Shown one piece after another: positions 1 to 6,954 of a stretch of DNA of 7,197 bases. How positions within the stretch are numbered: the stretch's first letter is position 1; each line of letters starts with the position of its first letter. Made by a program: the position numbers and the translations under genes. The DNA comes from an uncultured bacterium (GTDB taxonomy: Bacteria; Edwardsbacteria; AC1; EtOH8), in the NCBI GenBank assembly GCA_937958665.1, contig CALGNM010000209.1, positions 1 through 7,197 of the forward strand, read 5' to 3'. Under the pieces are notes generated by a model. The model did no database searches, had not been told where the DNA came from, and saw only the letters and a list, made by a program, of their open reading frames with translations.

Positions 1-45
1 GATCGTATTCGGTGACTGGAGTTCAGACGTGTGCTCTTCCGATCT
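1..45 (-). other. Illumina TruSeq adapter with index (artefact)
   Basis: Bases 12-45 are the reverse-strand form of the TruSeq index-side adapter (GTGACTGGAGTTC...CTCTTCCGATCT). Bases 4-11 (CGTATTCG) are the reverse complement of an 8-base i7 index, and bases 1-3 continue the adapter. This is library DNA left on an untrimmed contig. Biological sequence starts at 46. Confidence 0.98.
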
Positions 46-46
46 G

Positions 47-130
47 GCCAAGGATTCAAGGGTAAAGTCCTATCGGCTGGGCCAATGGAATGAGGGCCAG
101 GACGGCGTGACGGTGGTGGAACTGAAATGA
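47..130 (+). CDS. C-terminal tail of an unidentified upstream gene (5' partial)
   Basis: An open frame of 27 codons runs from the adapter junction to the TGA at 128-130. Its last residues read ...GQDGVTVVELK. The stop overlaps the ATG of the next gene in an ATGA arrangement, which is typical of translationally coupled genes and is the main reason to believe the frame is real. The fragment is hydrophilic, with alternating residues near the end that suggest a closing beta strand. It shows no motif that identifies a family, so no function is assigned. The 5' end is cut off by the adapter, not by a biological boundary. Confidence 0.5.
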   Translation, partial: AKDSRVKSYRLGQWNEGQDGVTVVELK

Positions 131-1065
131 GCCGCTGCCCGGTCTGTTCTGCTCAAGCTCCGGGAAGATCTCTGGGCCGGGCCTGCCTGGTCTTCCGGGC
201 CGACCACCAGTTGTTGGAGTGCCCCGAGTGCGGCTTGGTCCGCTTCGATCCGCCGCCCTCCGATGTGGAGCTCGGGCAGTTCTACTCGGCATCGTATTTC
301 GATTTTCCCCGCCACCGGGAGGAGGGGCATGGGCGGGCCTTCGCTAAGAAGCTGGCTCCGATAGCCCCCCGGGGCAGGTTGCTGGACGTGGGTTGCGCCA
401 CTGGGTTCTTCATCAACGGGGTCCGGGAGGCTTCGGACTGGGAGGTTTTCGGGGTGGAGTTCGGGGCCAGCGCCGCCCGATATGCCAGGGAAAAGCTGGG
501 GTTGGAGGTCCGCCATGGCAGCCTGGAGGAGGCCGGATATCCGGAGGGTTACTTCGACTATATCCGGATCAACAACGTGTTGGAACATGTGCGCGACCCC
601 CGGTCGCTGCTGCTGGAATGCCGCCGAATAATCGCCCCCGGCGGGAGGCTGGCCTTGTCAGTGCCCAACGGTCCCAACGACTGCCGGGAGATCGTCGATT
701 TCTTCCGGGATGAAGGGGTCGCCCCTCGCAGCAAGAACGGGCATATCAACTTCTTCGCCGTTAAAACCCTGCAGATACTGTTCGGTCAGGCTGGCTTTCG
801 GGTGGCCTCGGCCCATACCGGAAGCCTAAAGCGGGGGTTGCGAAATTTCGGGCTTTTGCCCCGCAAGCGGGACTGGAAGAGGGACTACTATCCCATGCGT
901 ATCCCGGAAGGACCGGACAGGGAATTGAGGATCCCGGAGGTTAGAAAATATCCGGAGGCCTATTATCGCTGGCGGCAGATCCAGGGCGATCTTTTAAGGG
1001 TTCCGGGTCTGCACGGCTGGGGTTTGGATTTCCTATTTCTGCTCAGGCCGGCGGGAGAACAATAA
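127..1065 (+). CDS. Class I SAM-dependent methyltransferase with N-terminal zinc-ribbon-like motif
   Basis: This 312-residue protein is a Rossmann-fold methyltransferase that should transfer a methyl group from S-adenosylmethionine. Motif I, LLDVGCATG, lies at residues 85-93. The acidic residue ending strand beta2 is E111 (VFGVEFG), and the post-I segment YIRINNVLEHV is at 145-155, a pattern typical of the Methyltransf_11/23 group. Before the catalytic domain, two CxxC pairs (C4/C7 and C32/C35, the latter in CPECG) resemble a small zinc ribbon. That arrangement is seen in several methyltransferases acting on sugars, lipids or secondary metabolites. The ATG at 127 overlaps the stop of the upstream frame, and the Cys pair right after it supports this start; only a weak GGTGG-like ribosome site is visible. 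No membrane segment is seen. The substrate cannot be read from the sequence. The next gene follows after 15 bases. Confidence 0.88.
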   Translation: MSRCPVCSAQAPGRSLGRACLVFRADHQLLECPECGLVRFDPPPSDVELGQFYSASYFDFPRHREEGHGRAFAKKLAPIAPRGRLLDVGCATGFFINGVREASDWEVFGVEFGASAARYAREKLGLEVRHGSLEEAGYPEGYFDYIRINNVLEHVRDPRSLLLECRRIIAPGGRLALSVPNGPNDCREIVDFFRDEGVAPRSKNGHINFFAVKTLQILFGQAGFRVASAHTGSLKRGLRNFGLLPRKRDWKRDYYPMRIPEGPDRELRIPEVRKYPEAYYRWRQIQGDLLRVPGLHGWGLDFLFLLRPAGEQ

Positions 1066-1080
1066 GAAAGGCAGGTCAAT

Positions 1081-2208
1081 TTGGCAGTTAAGATCAAGGA
1101 GGTCCGGACCCGGGACGATCTAAAGAGTTTTATAGAATTCCCCTTCTCCATCTATAAAAACAACCGGAACTGGGTCCCCCCACTGCTGATGGACGAATAC
1201 CACACCCTTCGCAGCGACAAGAACCCGGCCTTCGAATATTGCCGGGCCAGATACTGGCTGGCCTACAAGGACGGCCGGCTGGCCGGCCGGATCGCTGGGA
1301 TCATCAACCGGCGCTATATCGAGAAATGGGGCAACAACTACGCCAGGTTCGGGTGGGTGGATTTCGTCGACGATGCCGAGGTGGTCAAGGCCCTGTTCGA
1401 TACCGCGGAACAATGGGCCAAGGAGCAGGGGATGTCCGGCATCCACGGCCCGCTGGGCTTCACCGACATGGACCACGAGGGGATGCTGGTGGAGGGCTTC
1501 GATGAGCTGGGGACCCTGGCGGCCATTTATAACCATCCCTATTATCCGCTCCACATGGAAAAACTAGGATACCAAAAGGATGTGGACTGGGTGGAGTTCG
1601 AGGTCAAGGTCCCCAAGGAGATACCGGAGAAGGCCGACCGGATCGCCAAAATTGTGATGCAGAAAGCCGGGGTCAAAGTGCTGGAGGCCAGGAAATCCAA
1701 GGATCTGCTGCCCTACGCCCATGAGATGTTCGAGGTGCTGAACCAAGCCTTTGCCCCGATCTACGCCTTTGTGCCGCTGAACGAAAAGCAGATTGCCATG
1801 TACATCAAGCAGTATTTCTCCTTCATCATGCCGGATTACACCAAGATCCTGCTTGATAAAAACAACAAAGTGGCCGGGTTCGTGATCGGAATGCCCTCGC
1901 TGTCAGAGGCCCTGCAGAAAGCCAAGGGTAGGCTGTTTCCCTTCGGGTTCATCCACCTATTGCGGGCGGTCGGCAAAAAGAACAAAAAGATAGACCTTTA
2001 CCTGGGAGCCATCAGGCCCGACCTGCAGGGCAAGGGGGCCGATGCCCTGCTGATGACCGAGATGACCCGATCGGCCATCAGAAACGGGGTCGCCTCGGCC
2101 GAGACCAACATCGAGCTGGAGGAGAATGTCAAGGTGCAGAGCCACTGGAAGTACTTCGAATCCCGCCAGCACAAACGGAGAAGGTGTTATCTTAAGAGGC
2201 TGGAGTGA
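1081..2208 (+). CDS. YghO-like GNAT-fold N-acyltransferase family protein, TTG start
   Basis: The 375-residue product resembles the widespread but uncharacterised family that includes Escherichia coli YghO, usually annotated as a GNAT N-acetyltransferase. Recognisable blocks are the early SIYKNNRNWVPPL segment (23-35), AGRIAGIIN (68-76), GPLGFTDMDHEGMLVEGFDE (123-142), NHPYYPLHMEKLGY (151-164), and a C-terminal acetyl-CoA-loop-like stretch, LGAIRPDLQGKGADALL (308-324), whose QGKGA matches the Q/RxxGxG/A pattern. The length suggests two GNAT-like halves. The protein is soluble, with no signal peptide. The start is TTG, chosen because a GGCAGG ribosome site (1070-1075) sits 5 bases upstream and the family homology begins at once. 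It lies 15 bases after the methyltransferase and overlaps the next gene by four bases. The acyl acceptor is unknown, and acetyl-CoA use is inferred from the fold only. Confidence 0.85.
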   Translation: MAVKIKEVRTRDDLKSFIEFPFSIYKNNRNWVPPLLMDEYHTLRSDKNPAFEYCRARYWLAYKDGRLAGRIAGIINRRYIEKWGNNYARFGWVDFVDDAEVVKALFDTAEQWAKEQGMSGIHGPLGFTDMDHEGMLVEGFDELGTLAAIYNHPYYPLHMEKLGYQKDVDWVEFEVKVPKEIPEKADRIAKIVMQKAGVKVLEARKSKDLLPYAHEMFEVLNQAFAPIYAFVPLNEKQIAMYIKQYFSFIMPDYTKILLDKNNKVAGFVIGMPSLSEALQKAKGRLFPFGFIHLLRAVGKKNKKIDLYLGAIRPDLQGKGADALLMTEMTRSAIRNGVASAETNIELEENVKVQSHWKYFESRQHKRRRCYLKRLE

Positions 2209-2489
2209 TTAGCTCGGAGGCGGGGCCCGGGGGCCGGGGCGACCTGGCCGAGCTGCGGACAATTCCCGGAGTGGGTCCCAGCATTGCCCGGGACCTGTCG
2301 GCTTTAGGAATAAGGAGGGTGGCCGACCTGAAGGGCCGGGATCCGGAGGAAATGTACCTGGAATCCTGCCGTCAGGCTGGTATGAGACTGGATCGATGCA
2401 TACTGTACGTCTACCGCTGCGCGGTCTACTATGCCTCCACCCCTCGGCCCGCCTCCGAGAAATTGAAATGGTGGAACTGGAAGGGATGA
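2205..2489 (+). CDS. Cdd1-family ('pathogenicity locus') helix-hairpin-helix protein
   Basis: This 94-residue protein matches the small Cdd1 family. It has a helix-hairpin-helix motif, IPGVGPSIARDLSALGI (20-36), followed by VADLKGRDPEEMY (39-51), a Cys-containing helix DRCILYVYRCAVYY (63-76), and the family's aromatic tail EKLKWWNWK (85-93). Helix-hairpin-helix motifs of this kind usually bind DNA backbone without sequence specificity. The family's actual role is unknown, and its Pfam name reflects where it was first noticed rather than a virulence function. Translation starts at GTG 2205, which overlaps the TGA of the acetyltransferase gene. An AGAGG site (2195-2199) lies 5 bases upstream, inside that gene, and there is no competing ATG. 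The gene appears coupled to its neighbour and closes the left block; an AT-rich gap follows. Confidence 0.85.
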   Translation: MISSEAGPGGRGDLAELRTIPGVGPSIARDLSALGIRRVADLKGRDPEEMYLESCRQAGMRLDRCILYVYRCAVYYASTPRPASEKLKWWNWKG

Positions 2490-2498
2490 GGGGCCCGG

Positions 2499-2527
2499 TT
2501 CAAAAGAATAGATAGAATAATTATAAA
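2499..2527 (+). promoter_or_regulatory. Candidate sigma-70 promoter upstream of the RRM gene
   Basis: TTCAAA (2499-2504) and TATAAA (2522-2527) are separated by exactly 17 bases inside a short AT-rich gap in otherwise GC-rich DNA. Transcription would begin near 2534, leaving only about 10 bases before the ATG at 2544, just enough to include the ribosome site. The -35 has 4 of 6 consensus bases, so the call is tentative. It would head the RRM-flavodoxin-dnaG-rpoD transcript. Confidence 0.4.
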
Positions 2528-2543
2528 CATAGAGAGGGGAATG

Positions 2544-2837
2544 ATGCAGTTATTTGCAGGCAACCTGGCCAAGGAGGTGACCGAGGCGGAGCTGAAGGAG
2601 ATATTCGAGAAGTACGGACAGGTCACGTCGGTGACCATGGTGATGGACCGATATAGTGGGCAACCCCGGGGCTTCGCCTTCGTGGAGATGCCGGTGAAAT
2701 CGGAGGCCATGGCCGCCATCGACAGCCTCAGCGGACGGGTGGCCATCAAAGGCAAGGCCATCTTCATCAAGGAGGCCAGGCCCCAGGAGAAGGGGCGGGG
2801 TGGACATCGGCCCTCCAACCGCGGTCGAAGAAGATAA
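2544..2837 (+). CDS. RRM-domain RNA-binding protein
   Basis: This is a single RNA recognition motif of the small bacterial type (97 residues) with a basic tail. RNP2 reads LFAGNL (residues 3-8) and RNP1 reads RGFAFVEM (42-49). The two aromatic residues of RNP1 that stack on RNA are present, while its last aromatic position is Met. The tail (about 80-97) is rich in Arg and Gly and ends in RGRRR, which probably adds nonspecific RNA affinity. Such proteins are cytoplasmic, bind single-stranded RNA and are often linked to cold or RNA metabolism, but the specific target here is unknown. There are two tandem ATGs at 2541 and 2544. The second is preferred because the GAGGGG site (2534-2539) touches the first too closely and because M-x-L-F/Y-x-G-N-L is the usual beginning. 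It is the first gene after the AT-rich gap, 24 bases before the flavodoxin gene. Confidence 0.9.
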   Translation: MQLFAGNLAKEVTEAELKEIFEKYGQVTSVTMVMDRYSGQPRGFAFVEMPVKSEAMAAIDSLSGRVAIKGKAIFIKEARPQEKGRGGHRPSNRGRRR

Positions 2838-2850
2838 AACAATGATAAAC

Positions 2851-2857
2851 GGCAGGT
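2851..2857 (+). promoter_or_regulatory. Ribosome binding site deciding the flavodoxin start
   Basis: GGCAGGT lies two bases before ATG 2859, too close, while the GGCAGG core lies five bases before ATG 2862. The same GGCAGG with a 5-base spacer precedes the TTG start at 1081 and the ATG at 7013, so 2862 is the better start. Confidence 0.6.
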
Positions 2858-2861
2858 AATG

Positions 2862-3332
2862 ATGAAAACTCTGGTTGTATATTACTCCCGGACCGGGATT
2901 ACCCGGAAGGTGGCTGCCGAGATTGCCCAAAGATTGGAGGCCGACCTGGAAGAGATCATCGATCTGAAGTCTCGCAGAGGGGCTTGGGAATATCTCAAGG
3001 CCGGGCGGGATGCCATGAAGCGGTTGCCGGCCGAGATAGGTGAAATCAAATATGATCCGTCCGACTACGACCTGGTGGCCATCGGCACACCGGTGTGGGC
3101 CGGCAACATGGCCTGCGCCGTTCGCGCCTACATCCAAAGGAACCGGAGCAAGTTTAAAAAGCTGGCCCTGTTCTGCACCATGGGCGGATCCGGCGACCAG
3201 AACACCTTTAAGGAGATGGAAGCCCTGAGCGGCACGAGCGCCGTGACCCAGCTGACGGTGCTCACCCGAGAGGTCGGAAGGCCGGCCTGCGAAGGGAAGA
3301 TCGCGGATTTCGCCGGACAGCTGAAACAATAG
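2862..3332 (+). CDS. Flavodoxin-family FMN-binding protein
   Basis: The 156-residue product has the flavodoxin fold. The first strand TLVVYYS leads into the FMN phosphate loop SRTGITRK (residues 9-16), matching the [S/T]xTGxT pattern. GTPVWAGN (75-82) forms the loop beside the flavin ring, and FCTMGGSGDQ (104-113) is the third flavin-side loop of this NAD(P)H-quinone-reductase-like subgroup. Flavodoxins carry one or two electrons on bound FMN in the cytoplasm. The partner reductase and acceptor are not encoded nearby. Length is normal for the family, with no signal peptide or iron-sulfur motif. An alternative start lies one codon upstream at 2859. The gene sits 24 bases after the RRM gene and 18 bases before dnaG, so it is probably co-transcribed with them, an unusual position for a flavodoxin. 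Confidence 0.9.
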   Translation: MKTLVVYYSRTGITRKVAAEIAQRLEADLEEIIDLKSRRGAWEYLKAGRDAMKRLPAEIGEIKYDPSDYDLVAIGTPVWAGNMACAVRAYIQRNRSKFKKLALFCTMGGSGDQNTFKEMEALSGTSAVTQLTVLTREVGRPACEGKIADFAGQLKQ

Positions 3333-3350
3333 CCGATCTATAAGAGGATA

Positions 3351-5129
3351 ATGGCCCGCATCCCGGAGGAAATAATCGACGAGGTCCGGCGCTCCAATGA
3401 CGTGGTGGAGGTGCTGGGGCAGTATCTGTCTCTCAAGAAGATGGGGGCGACCTACAAGGCCCTGTGCCCCTTTCACCAGGAGAAGACCCCTTCCTTCGTG
3501 GTGACCCCCTCCAAACAAATCTGGCACTGCTTTGGCTGCGGCAAAGGCGGCAACGTCATATCCTTCCTGATGGAATACGACCGGGTCACTTTCATCGAAG
3601 CCTTGAGGACCCTGGCCAAGCGGGCCAACATCACCCTTCCGCCTTCCGGCGATTACCAGGAGGGGGCCCACGACCTGTTGTACCAGGCCAACGAATTCGC
3701 CGCCAAGTTTTTCCAGGAAAGGCTGTCCTCAACCGCCGGGGCCGCCGCCCGGGAATATCTGACCGGACGAGGGGTCAGCCAGGATTCCATCGGGCTATTC
3801 CGACTGGGTTATGCCCCCAACTCCTGGGAGGACCTGATCAAGGCCGCCTCCGGGCAGGGGCTCAGCCTGCAGCTGCTGAAAGAGGCCGGCCTGATCGTCC
3901 CCCGGGACGAGGGGAGCGGATATTACGACCGTTTCCGCCACCGGATCATCTTTCCGATCTTCTCCTTAAGCGGCCGGGTGATCGGCTTCGGCGGCCGCAG
4001 CCTGGAGCAGAAGCCCCAGGCCAAGTACCTCAACTCGCCGGAGACCCCCATTTACCACAAGGGCCGGGGATTCTACGGGTTCTGCCAGGCCAAGACCCCC
4101 ATTCAGGACAGTGCCAAGGCCATCCTGGTGGAGGGCAACCTGGACCTGATCATACCCTACCAGCACGGGTTCAAAAACATCCTGGCCACCTCGGGCACCG
4201 CCCTGACCATCGATCAAGCCCGGCTACTTTCGCGCTATGCCCGCCAGGCGATAATCTGCTACGATCCTGACCCGGCTGGCCAGTCGGCTACCGAGCGGGC
4301 CATACCCCTGCTGCTGGAGGCCGGACTGGATGTTCGGGTGGCTATACTGCCCCCGGGGCTGGATCCCGATCTGGCCGTCCGCCGCCAGGGGGCTCCGGGT
4401 TTTGCCGGCACCATCGAAGCGGCGGTCAGTTTCATAGAGTTCCGGGTGATGCGGGCCCGGCTGGACTCAGATCTTTCGCAGATTTCGGAGCGGAGCACCC
4501 TGGTCAACGGTCTGCTGAACCAGCTGGCCCTGGTGGCCGATCCGGTCAAGAAGCGCCTGTACATAAAGGAACTGGCCGAGTCGGTGGGCCTGGAGGAATC
4601 TTTCATACTGGATCTGGCTCGCAAGAAGGACGGACTGAAGCCTTCCGCCCAGCCGTCAACCGCGGCCCCGAAGATTCAGAAACCGGAATGGGAGGAGGAC
4701 ATCCTGGCCATACTGCTGAGGCGGCCCGAGTATCTGGAGGCGGCCATTCCCAAGCTGGGCGAGGGGCTTGCCTCGCCCCTGCTGGTAGGGCTTTTGGGCA
4801 AGCTGGAGGGCATCTACCAGGATGCCGGGCGCCTGGAGGGGGCCAGTCTGCTGATGAAGTTCGATAATCAGGAGGAGCAGAGGATGCTGTCGAGCGCTCT
4901 GGCCCGCCGGGAGCTGCCGGACGATTCCTTCGATAGCGCCGATAATGACGCCCAGCAGCTTTCCGATTACATCCTGCGACTTCGGCAACAGAACCTGAAG
5001 CCCCGACTGAAGAACATTCAACAGGAGCTAAGGCTGGCCGAAAAGGCCGGAGACAGCATTCTGGTTGCCAAGCTGCTCCGGCAATATCAGGAATTGTCGC
5101 AGGATAATTCCTGGGGCAAGACCGAATAA
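3351..5129 (+). CDS. dnaG: DNA primase DnaG
   Basis: DnaG makes the RNA primers for lagging-strand and restart synthesis at the replication fork and is recruited by the replicative helicase. The 592 residues show the full domain order. The zinc domain has ligands C39, H42, C60 and C63. The RNA-polymerase core has [11 protein letters not shown] (194-204), VIGFGGR (210-216) and [15 protein letters not shown] (225-239). The TOPRIM fold has the catalytic E261 in VEGNLDLI and the metal-binding pairs D305/D307 (YDPDPAG) and D338/D340 (GLDPD). A Pro/Ala/Lys linker (about 430-445) leads to the C-terminal helicase-interacting domain (about 446-592). Compared with the common EGYMD and DGD forms, this enzyme has EGNLD and DPD; the acidic residues are intact, so it should be active. 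ATG 3351 follows an AAGAGGA site. rpoD starts 43 bases downstream. Confidence 0.98.
   Translation: MARIPEEIIDEVRRSNDVVEVLGQYLSLKKMGATYKALCPFHQEKTPSFVVTPSKQIWHCFGCGKGGNVISFLMEYDRVTFIEALRTLAKRANITLPPSGDYQEGAHDLLYQANEFAAKFFQERLSSTAGAAAREYLTGRGVSQDSIGLFRLGYAPNSWEDLIKAASGQGLSLQLLKEAGLIVPRDEGSGYYDRFRHRIIFPIFSLSGRVIGFGGRSLEQKPQAKYLNSPETPIYHKGRGFYGFCQAKTPIQDSAKAILVEGNLDLIIPYQHGFKNILATSGTALTIDQARLLSRYARQAIICYDPDPAGQSATERAIPLLLEAGLDVRVAILPPGLDPDLAVRRQGAPGFAGTIEAAVSFIEFRVMRARLDSDLSQISERSTLVNGLLNQLALVADPVKKRLYIKELAESVGLEESFILDLARKKDGLKPSAQPSTAAPKIQKPEWEEDILAILLRRPEYLEAAIPKLGEGLASPLLVGLLGKLEGIYQDAGRLEGASLLMKFDNQEEQRMLSSALARRELPDDSFDSADNDAQQLSDYILRLRQQNLKPRLKNIQQELRLAEKAGDSILVAKLLRQYQELSQDNSWGKTE
5087..5114 (+). 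promoter_or_regulatory. Stem-loop at the 3' end of dnaG
   Basis: Bases 5087-5098 pair with 5103-5114 to give a 12-bp stem, with two G-U pairs and a central perfect CAGGAATT/AATTCCTG core, closed by the tetraloop GCAG (5099-5102). It lies in the last 15 codons of dnaG. No T-run follows, so it does not look like a terminator. A role in mRNA cleavage or in protecting the rpoD part of the transcript is inferred from its place in the operon. Confidence 0.5.
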
Positions 5130-5172
5130 AAAGATCACAGGCATATTACATAACCAACTATTAGGAGAGGCC

Positions 5173-6897
5173 ATGGAGGATCGCAACATCAAGAAGAAGA
5201 TCAAGCAGATCATAGCTTTGGGCAAAACCCAGGGCTATATCACCTACCAGAAGCTCAACGAGATGTTGCCGGAGGATATCGTGTCCCCCGAGGACCTGGA
5301 AAACTTCATCATGATGCTGGCCCAGACCGGGGTGGAGGTGGTCAATTCCGAGGAGGAATGGAACCAGATCAAGGACCAGCGGGAGAAAGCCAAGGGCAAG
5401 GAAGCCGAGGAAGAGGTCCCGGTCGGCCTGCGGTTCGATGACCCGGTGCGGATGTACCTGCACGAGATCGGCCGGGTGCCCCTGCTGGACCGGGAGAAGG
5501 AGATCGAGATCGCCCGAAAGATCGAGGAATGCCACCGCCAGATACTGTCCCTGTCCTTTCTGGCTCCCCCCAACATGAAGGAATTCCTGCGGCTGGCCAA
5601 GCAGTTTGAGAAGCACGAGCTGGAGATGGACGAGCTGGTCCAGACCGACATCGATGGCTGGATGCCACAGTATTCCTCCAGCCGGAAGCGCCAGAAGATT
5701 ATGCAGCTGCTCAAGCGGATCGCCCGGGACAACAAGGATGTGGAATACCTCTGCACCCTCAAGAACCAGGAGAAGGCCGGCCCCAAGATAAACCAGCGTC
5801 GGGATAAGATCGTGGCCAACCTCCAGGCCCTCAAGTTGAATAACGAGGTGCTGAACTCCATGGTCCAGCGGATGCAGTCCCTGGCCCACCAGATCAAGCT
5901 CCAACAGAAGGAGCGGGATAGCGCCCTGGCTCCCACCAAGTTGACCCTGCCGGAGTTGGACAAGCTGGTGAGGGTCCTCCGGTCGGGCCGCAAGCTCAAG
6001 GCCGAGGATCGGGCCAAGACCAAGCTGTCCAAAGACAAGTTGATCCAGCATTGGCAGCAGGCCCAGGCTGCCCAAAAGAGGATGATTGCCTTGGCCAGCG
6101 GAGTAAAGATGGGCCCGGAGCAGGTGCTGGATCTGGCCGAGAAGATCCGTAGGATGCAGCATCAGCGGGACCAGGCCAAAAAGGAGATGGTGGAGGCCAA
6201 TGTCCGTTTGGTGATCTCCACCGCCAAGCGCTACATAAACCGGGGGCTGGAGTTCCTGGATCTGATCCAGGAGGGCAACTCCGGGCTGATGCGGGCGGTT
6301 GAGAAGTTCGACTACCACAAAGGCTACAAATTTTCCACCTACGCCACTTGGTGGATCCGCCAGGCCATCACCCGGGCCATCGCCGACCAGGCCCGTACCA
6401 TCCGGGTGCCGGTGCACATGATCGAGGCCATCAACAAGGTTTCCAAGGCCTCCCGCAAGCTGGTCCAGGAGTACGGCCGGGAGCCCACCAGCCACGAGAT
6501 TGCCGAGCACATGGAACTGCCGTTCGATAAGGTGCGCTCCATCATCAAGGTGGCCCAGGAACCCATCTCGCTGGACAAGCCCATCGGCGACGACGAGGAT
6601 ACGGTGTTCGGGGACTTCATCGAGGATGCCTCGGCCAAGAGCCCGGCCCGGACTGCCAACTTCCTGATGTTGCGCGACCAGATCGAGAAGGTGCTGGCCA
6701 CCTTGTCCAAACGTGAGGAATCCATCATCCGACTGAGGTTCGGGCTGGGCGACGGCTGCCCCCGGACCCTGGAGGAGGTGGGGGCCATCTTCAACGTCAC
6801 CCGGGAGCGGGTCCGCCAGATTGAGGTCAAGGCTCTGCGCAAGCTGCGCCACCCCTCGCGCTGCAAACGCCTGGAGGGCTTCTCGGACGTGATCTAG
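5173..6897 (+). CDS. rpoD: Primary sigma factor RpoD (sigma-70/sigma-A)
   Basis: This is the housekeeping sigma factor, which directs RNA polymerase to -35/-10 promoters. The 574 residues show region 1.1 (about 5-65), region 1.2 ([16 protein letters not shown], 90-105), a long charged non-conserved region (about 121-330), and regions 2.1-2.4 (about 338-410). Region 2 contains [19 protein letters not shown] (363-381) and the hallmark [20 protein letters not shown] (384-403). Region 3 spans about 415-490, and region 4.2 has the helix-turn-helix [20 protein letters not shown] (532-551) and [11 protein letters not shown]. Region 1.1 marks it as primary rather than alternative sigma. The length lies between the Bacillus type (about 370) and E. 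coli (613), because of the insert. ATG 5173 is chosen: AGGAGAGG (5163-5170) precedes it and [14 protein letters not shown] begins region 1.1. The open frame extends upstream to a TTG at 5065 inside dnaG, which is not credible. A terminator follows 15 bases after the stop. Confidence 0.98.
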   Translation: MEDRNIKKKIKQIIALGKTQGYITYQKLNEMLPEDIVSPEDLENFIMMLAQTGVEVVNSEEEWNQIKDQREKAKGKEAEEEVPVGLRFDDPVRMYLHEIGRVPLLDREKEIEIARKIEECHRQILSLSFLAPPNMKEFLRLAKQFEKHELEMDELVQTDIDGWMPQYSSSRKRQKIMQLLKRIARDNKDVEYLCTLKNQEKAGPKINQRRDKIVANLQALKLNNEVLNSMVQRMQSLAHQIKLQQKERDSALAPTKLTLPELDKLVRVLRSGRKLKAEDRAKTKLSKDKLIQHWQQAQAAQKRMIALASGVKMGPEQVLDLAEKIRRMQHQRDQAKKEMVEANVRLVISTAKRYINRGLEFLDLIQEGNSGLMRAVEKFDYHKGYKFSTYATWWIRQAITRAIADQARTIRVPVHMIEAINKVSKASRKLVQEYGREPTSHEIAEHMELPFDKVRSIIKVAQEPISLDKPIGDDEDTVFGDFIEDASAKSPARTANFLMLRDQIEKVLATLSKREESIIRLRFGLGDGCPRTLEEVGAIFNVTRERVRQIEVKALRKLRHPSRCKRLEGFSDVI

Positions 6898-6912
6898 GGG
6901 CAACAAATATTT

Positions 6913-6944
6913 AACCCGGCCTTAATTGACAGGGCCGGGTTTTT
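6913..6944 (+). terminator. Intrinsic terminator after rpoD
   Basis: AACCCGGCC (6913-6921) pairs perfectly with GGCCGGGTT (6933-6941). One G-U and one A-T pair extend the stem to 11 bp around a 7-base loop (6924-6930), and a run of five Ts (6940-6944) follows. The high-GC stem with the T-tract directly after it is a textbook Rho-independent terminator closing the dnaG-rpoD transcript. Confidence 0.92.
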
Positions 6945-6954
6945 GTGCTATAAA
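6926..6954 (+). promoter_or_regulatory. Near-consensus sigma-70 promoter overlapping the rpoD terminator
   Basis: A perfect -35, TTGACA (6926-6931), is followed after exactly 17 bases by TATAAA (6949-6954). A TG one base upstream (6946-6947) gives an extended -10. Transcription would start near 6961, leaving a leader of about 52 bases before ATG 7013. The -35 lies mainly in the hairpin loop and the spacer contains its 3' arm and T-tract, so the two signals share the same DNA. Confidence 0.8.

Noticed and set aside
70-588. Antisense open frame of 172 codons opposite the methyltransferase
   Set aside because: No motif, and it conflicts with a gene whose SAM-binding motifs are clear.
2550-3671. 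Antisense open frame of 373 codons opposite the RRM, flavodoxin and dnaG starts
   Set aside because: It spans three well-supported genes and their gaps and has a Gly/His/Leu-rich product without motifs; it is a GC-driven shadow.
3464-4270. Second-frame open frame of 268 codons inside dnaG
   Set aside because: The product is rich in Pro, Arg and Gly, as expected of an out-of-frame reading, and lies wholly within the conserved primase.
4757-4778. 8-bp perfect stem GGGCGAGG/CCTCGCCC within dnaG
   Set aside because: It has no T-run, lies mid-gene, and GC-rich codons easily give such stems by chance.
5065-5172. 36-codon N-terminal extension of RpoD from a TTG inside dnaG
   Set aside because: The segment has no sigma-factor homology, overlaps dnaG coding sequence, and ATG 5173 has a good ribosome site.
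5130-5172. Separate promoter for rpoD in the AT-rich gap
   Set aside because: TATTAC-like hexamers exist, but none has a reasonable -35 at 16-18 bases upstream.
5161-6906. Antisense open frame of 581 codons opposite rpoD
   Set aside because: It mirrors a highly conserved sigma factor gene in GC-rich DNA, has a low-complexity Leu/Gly/Asp-rich product and no recognisable domain.
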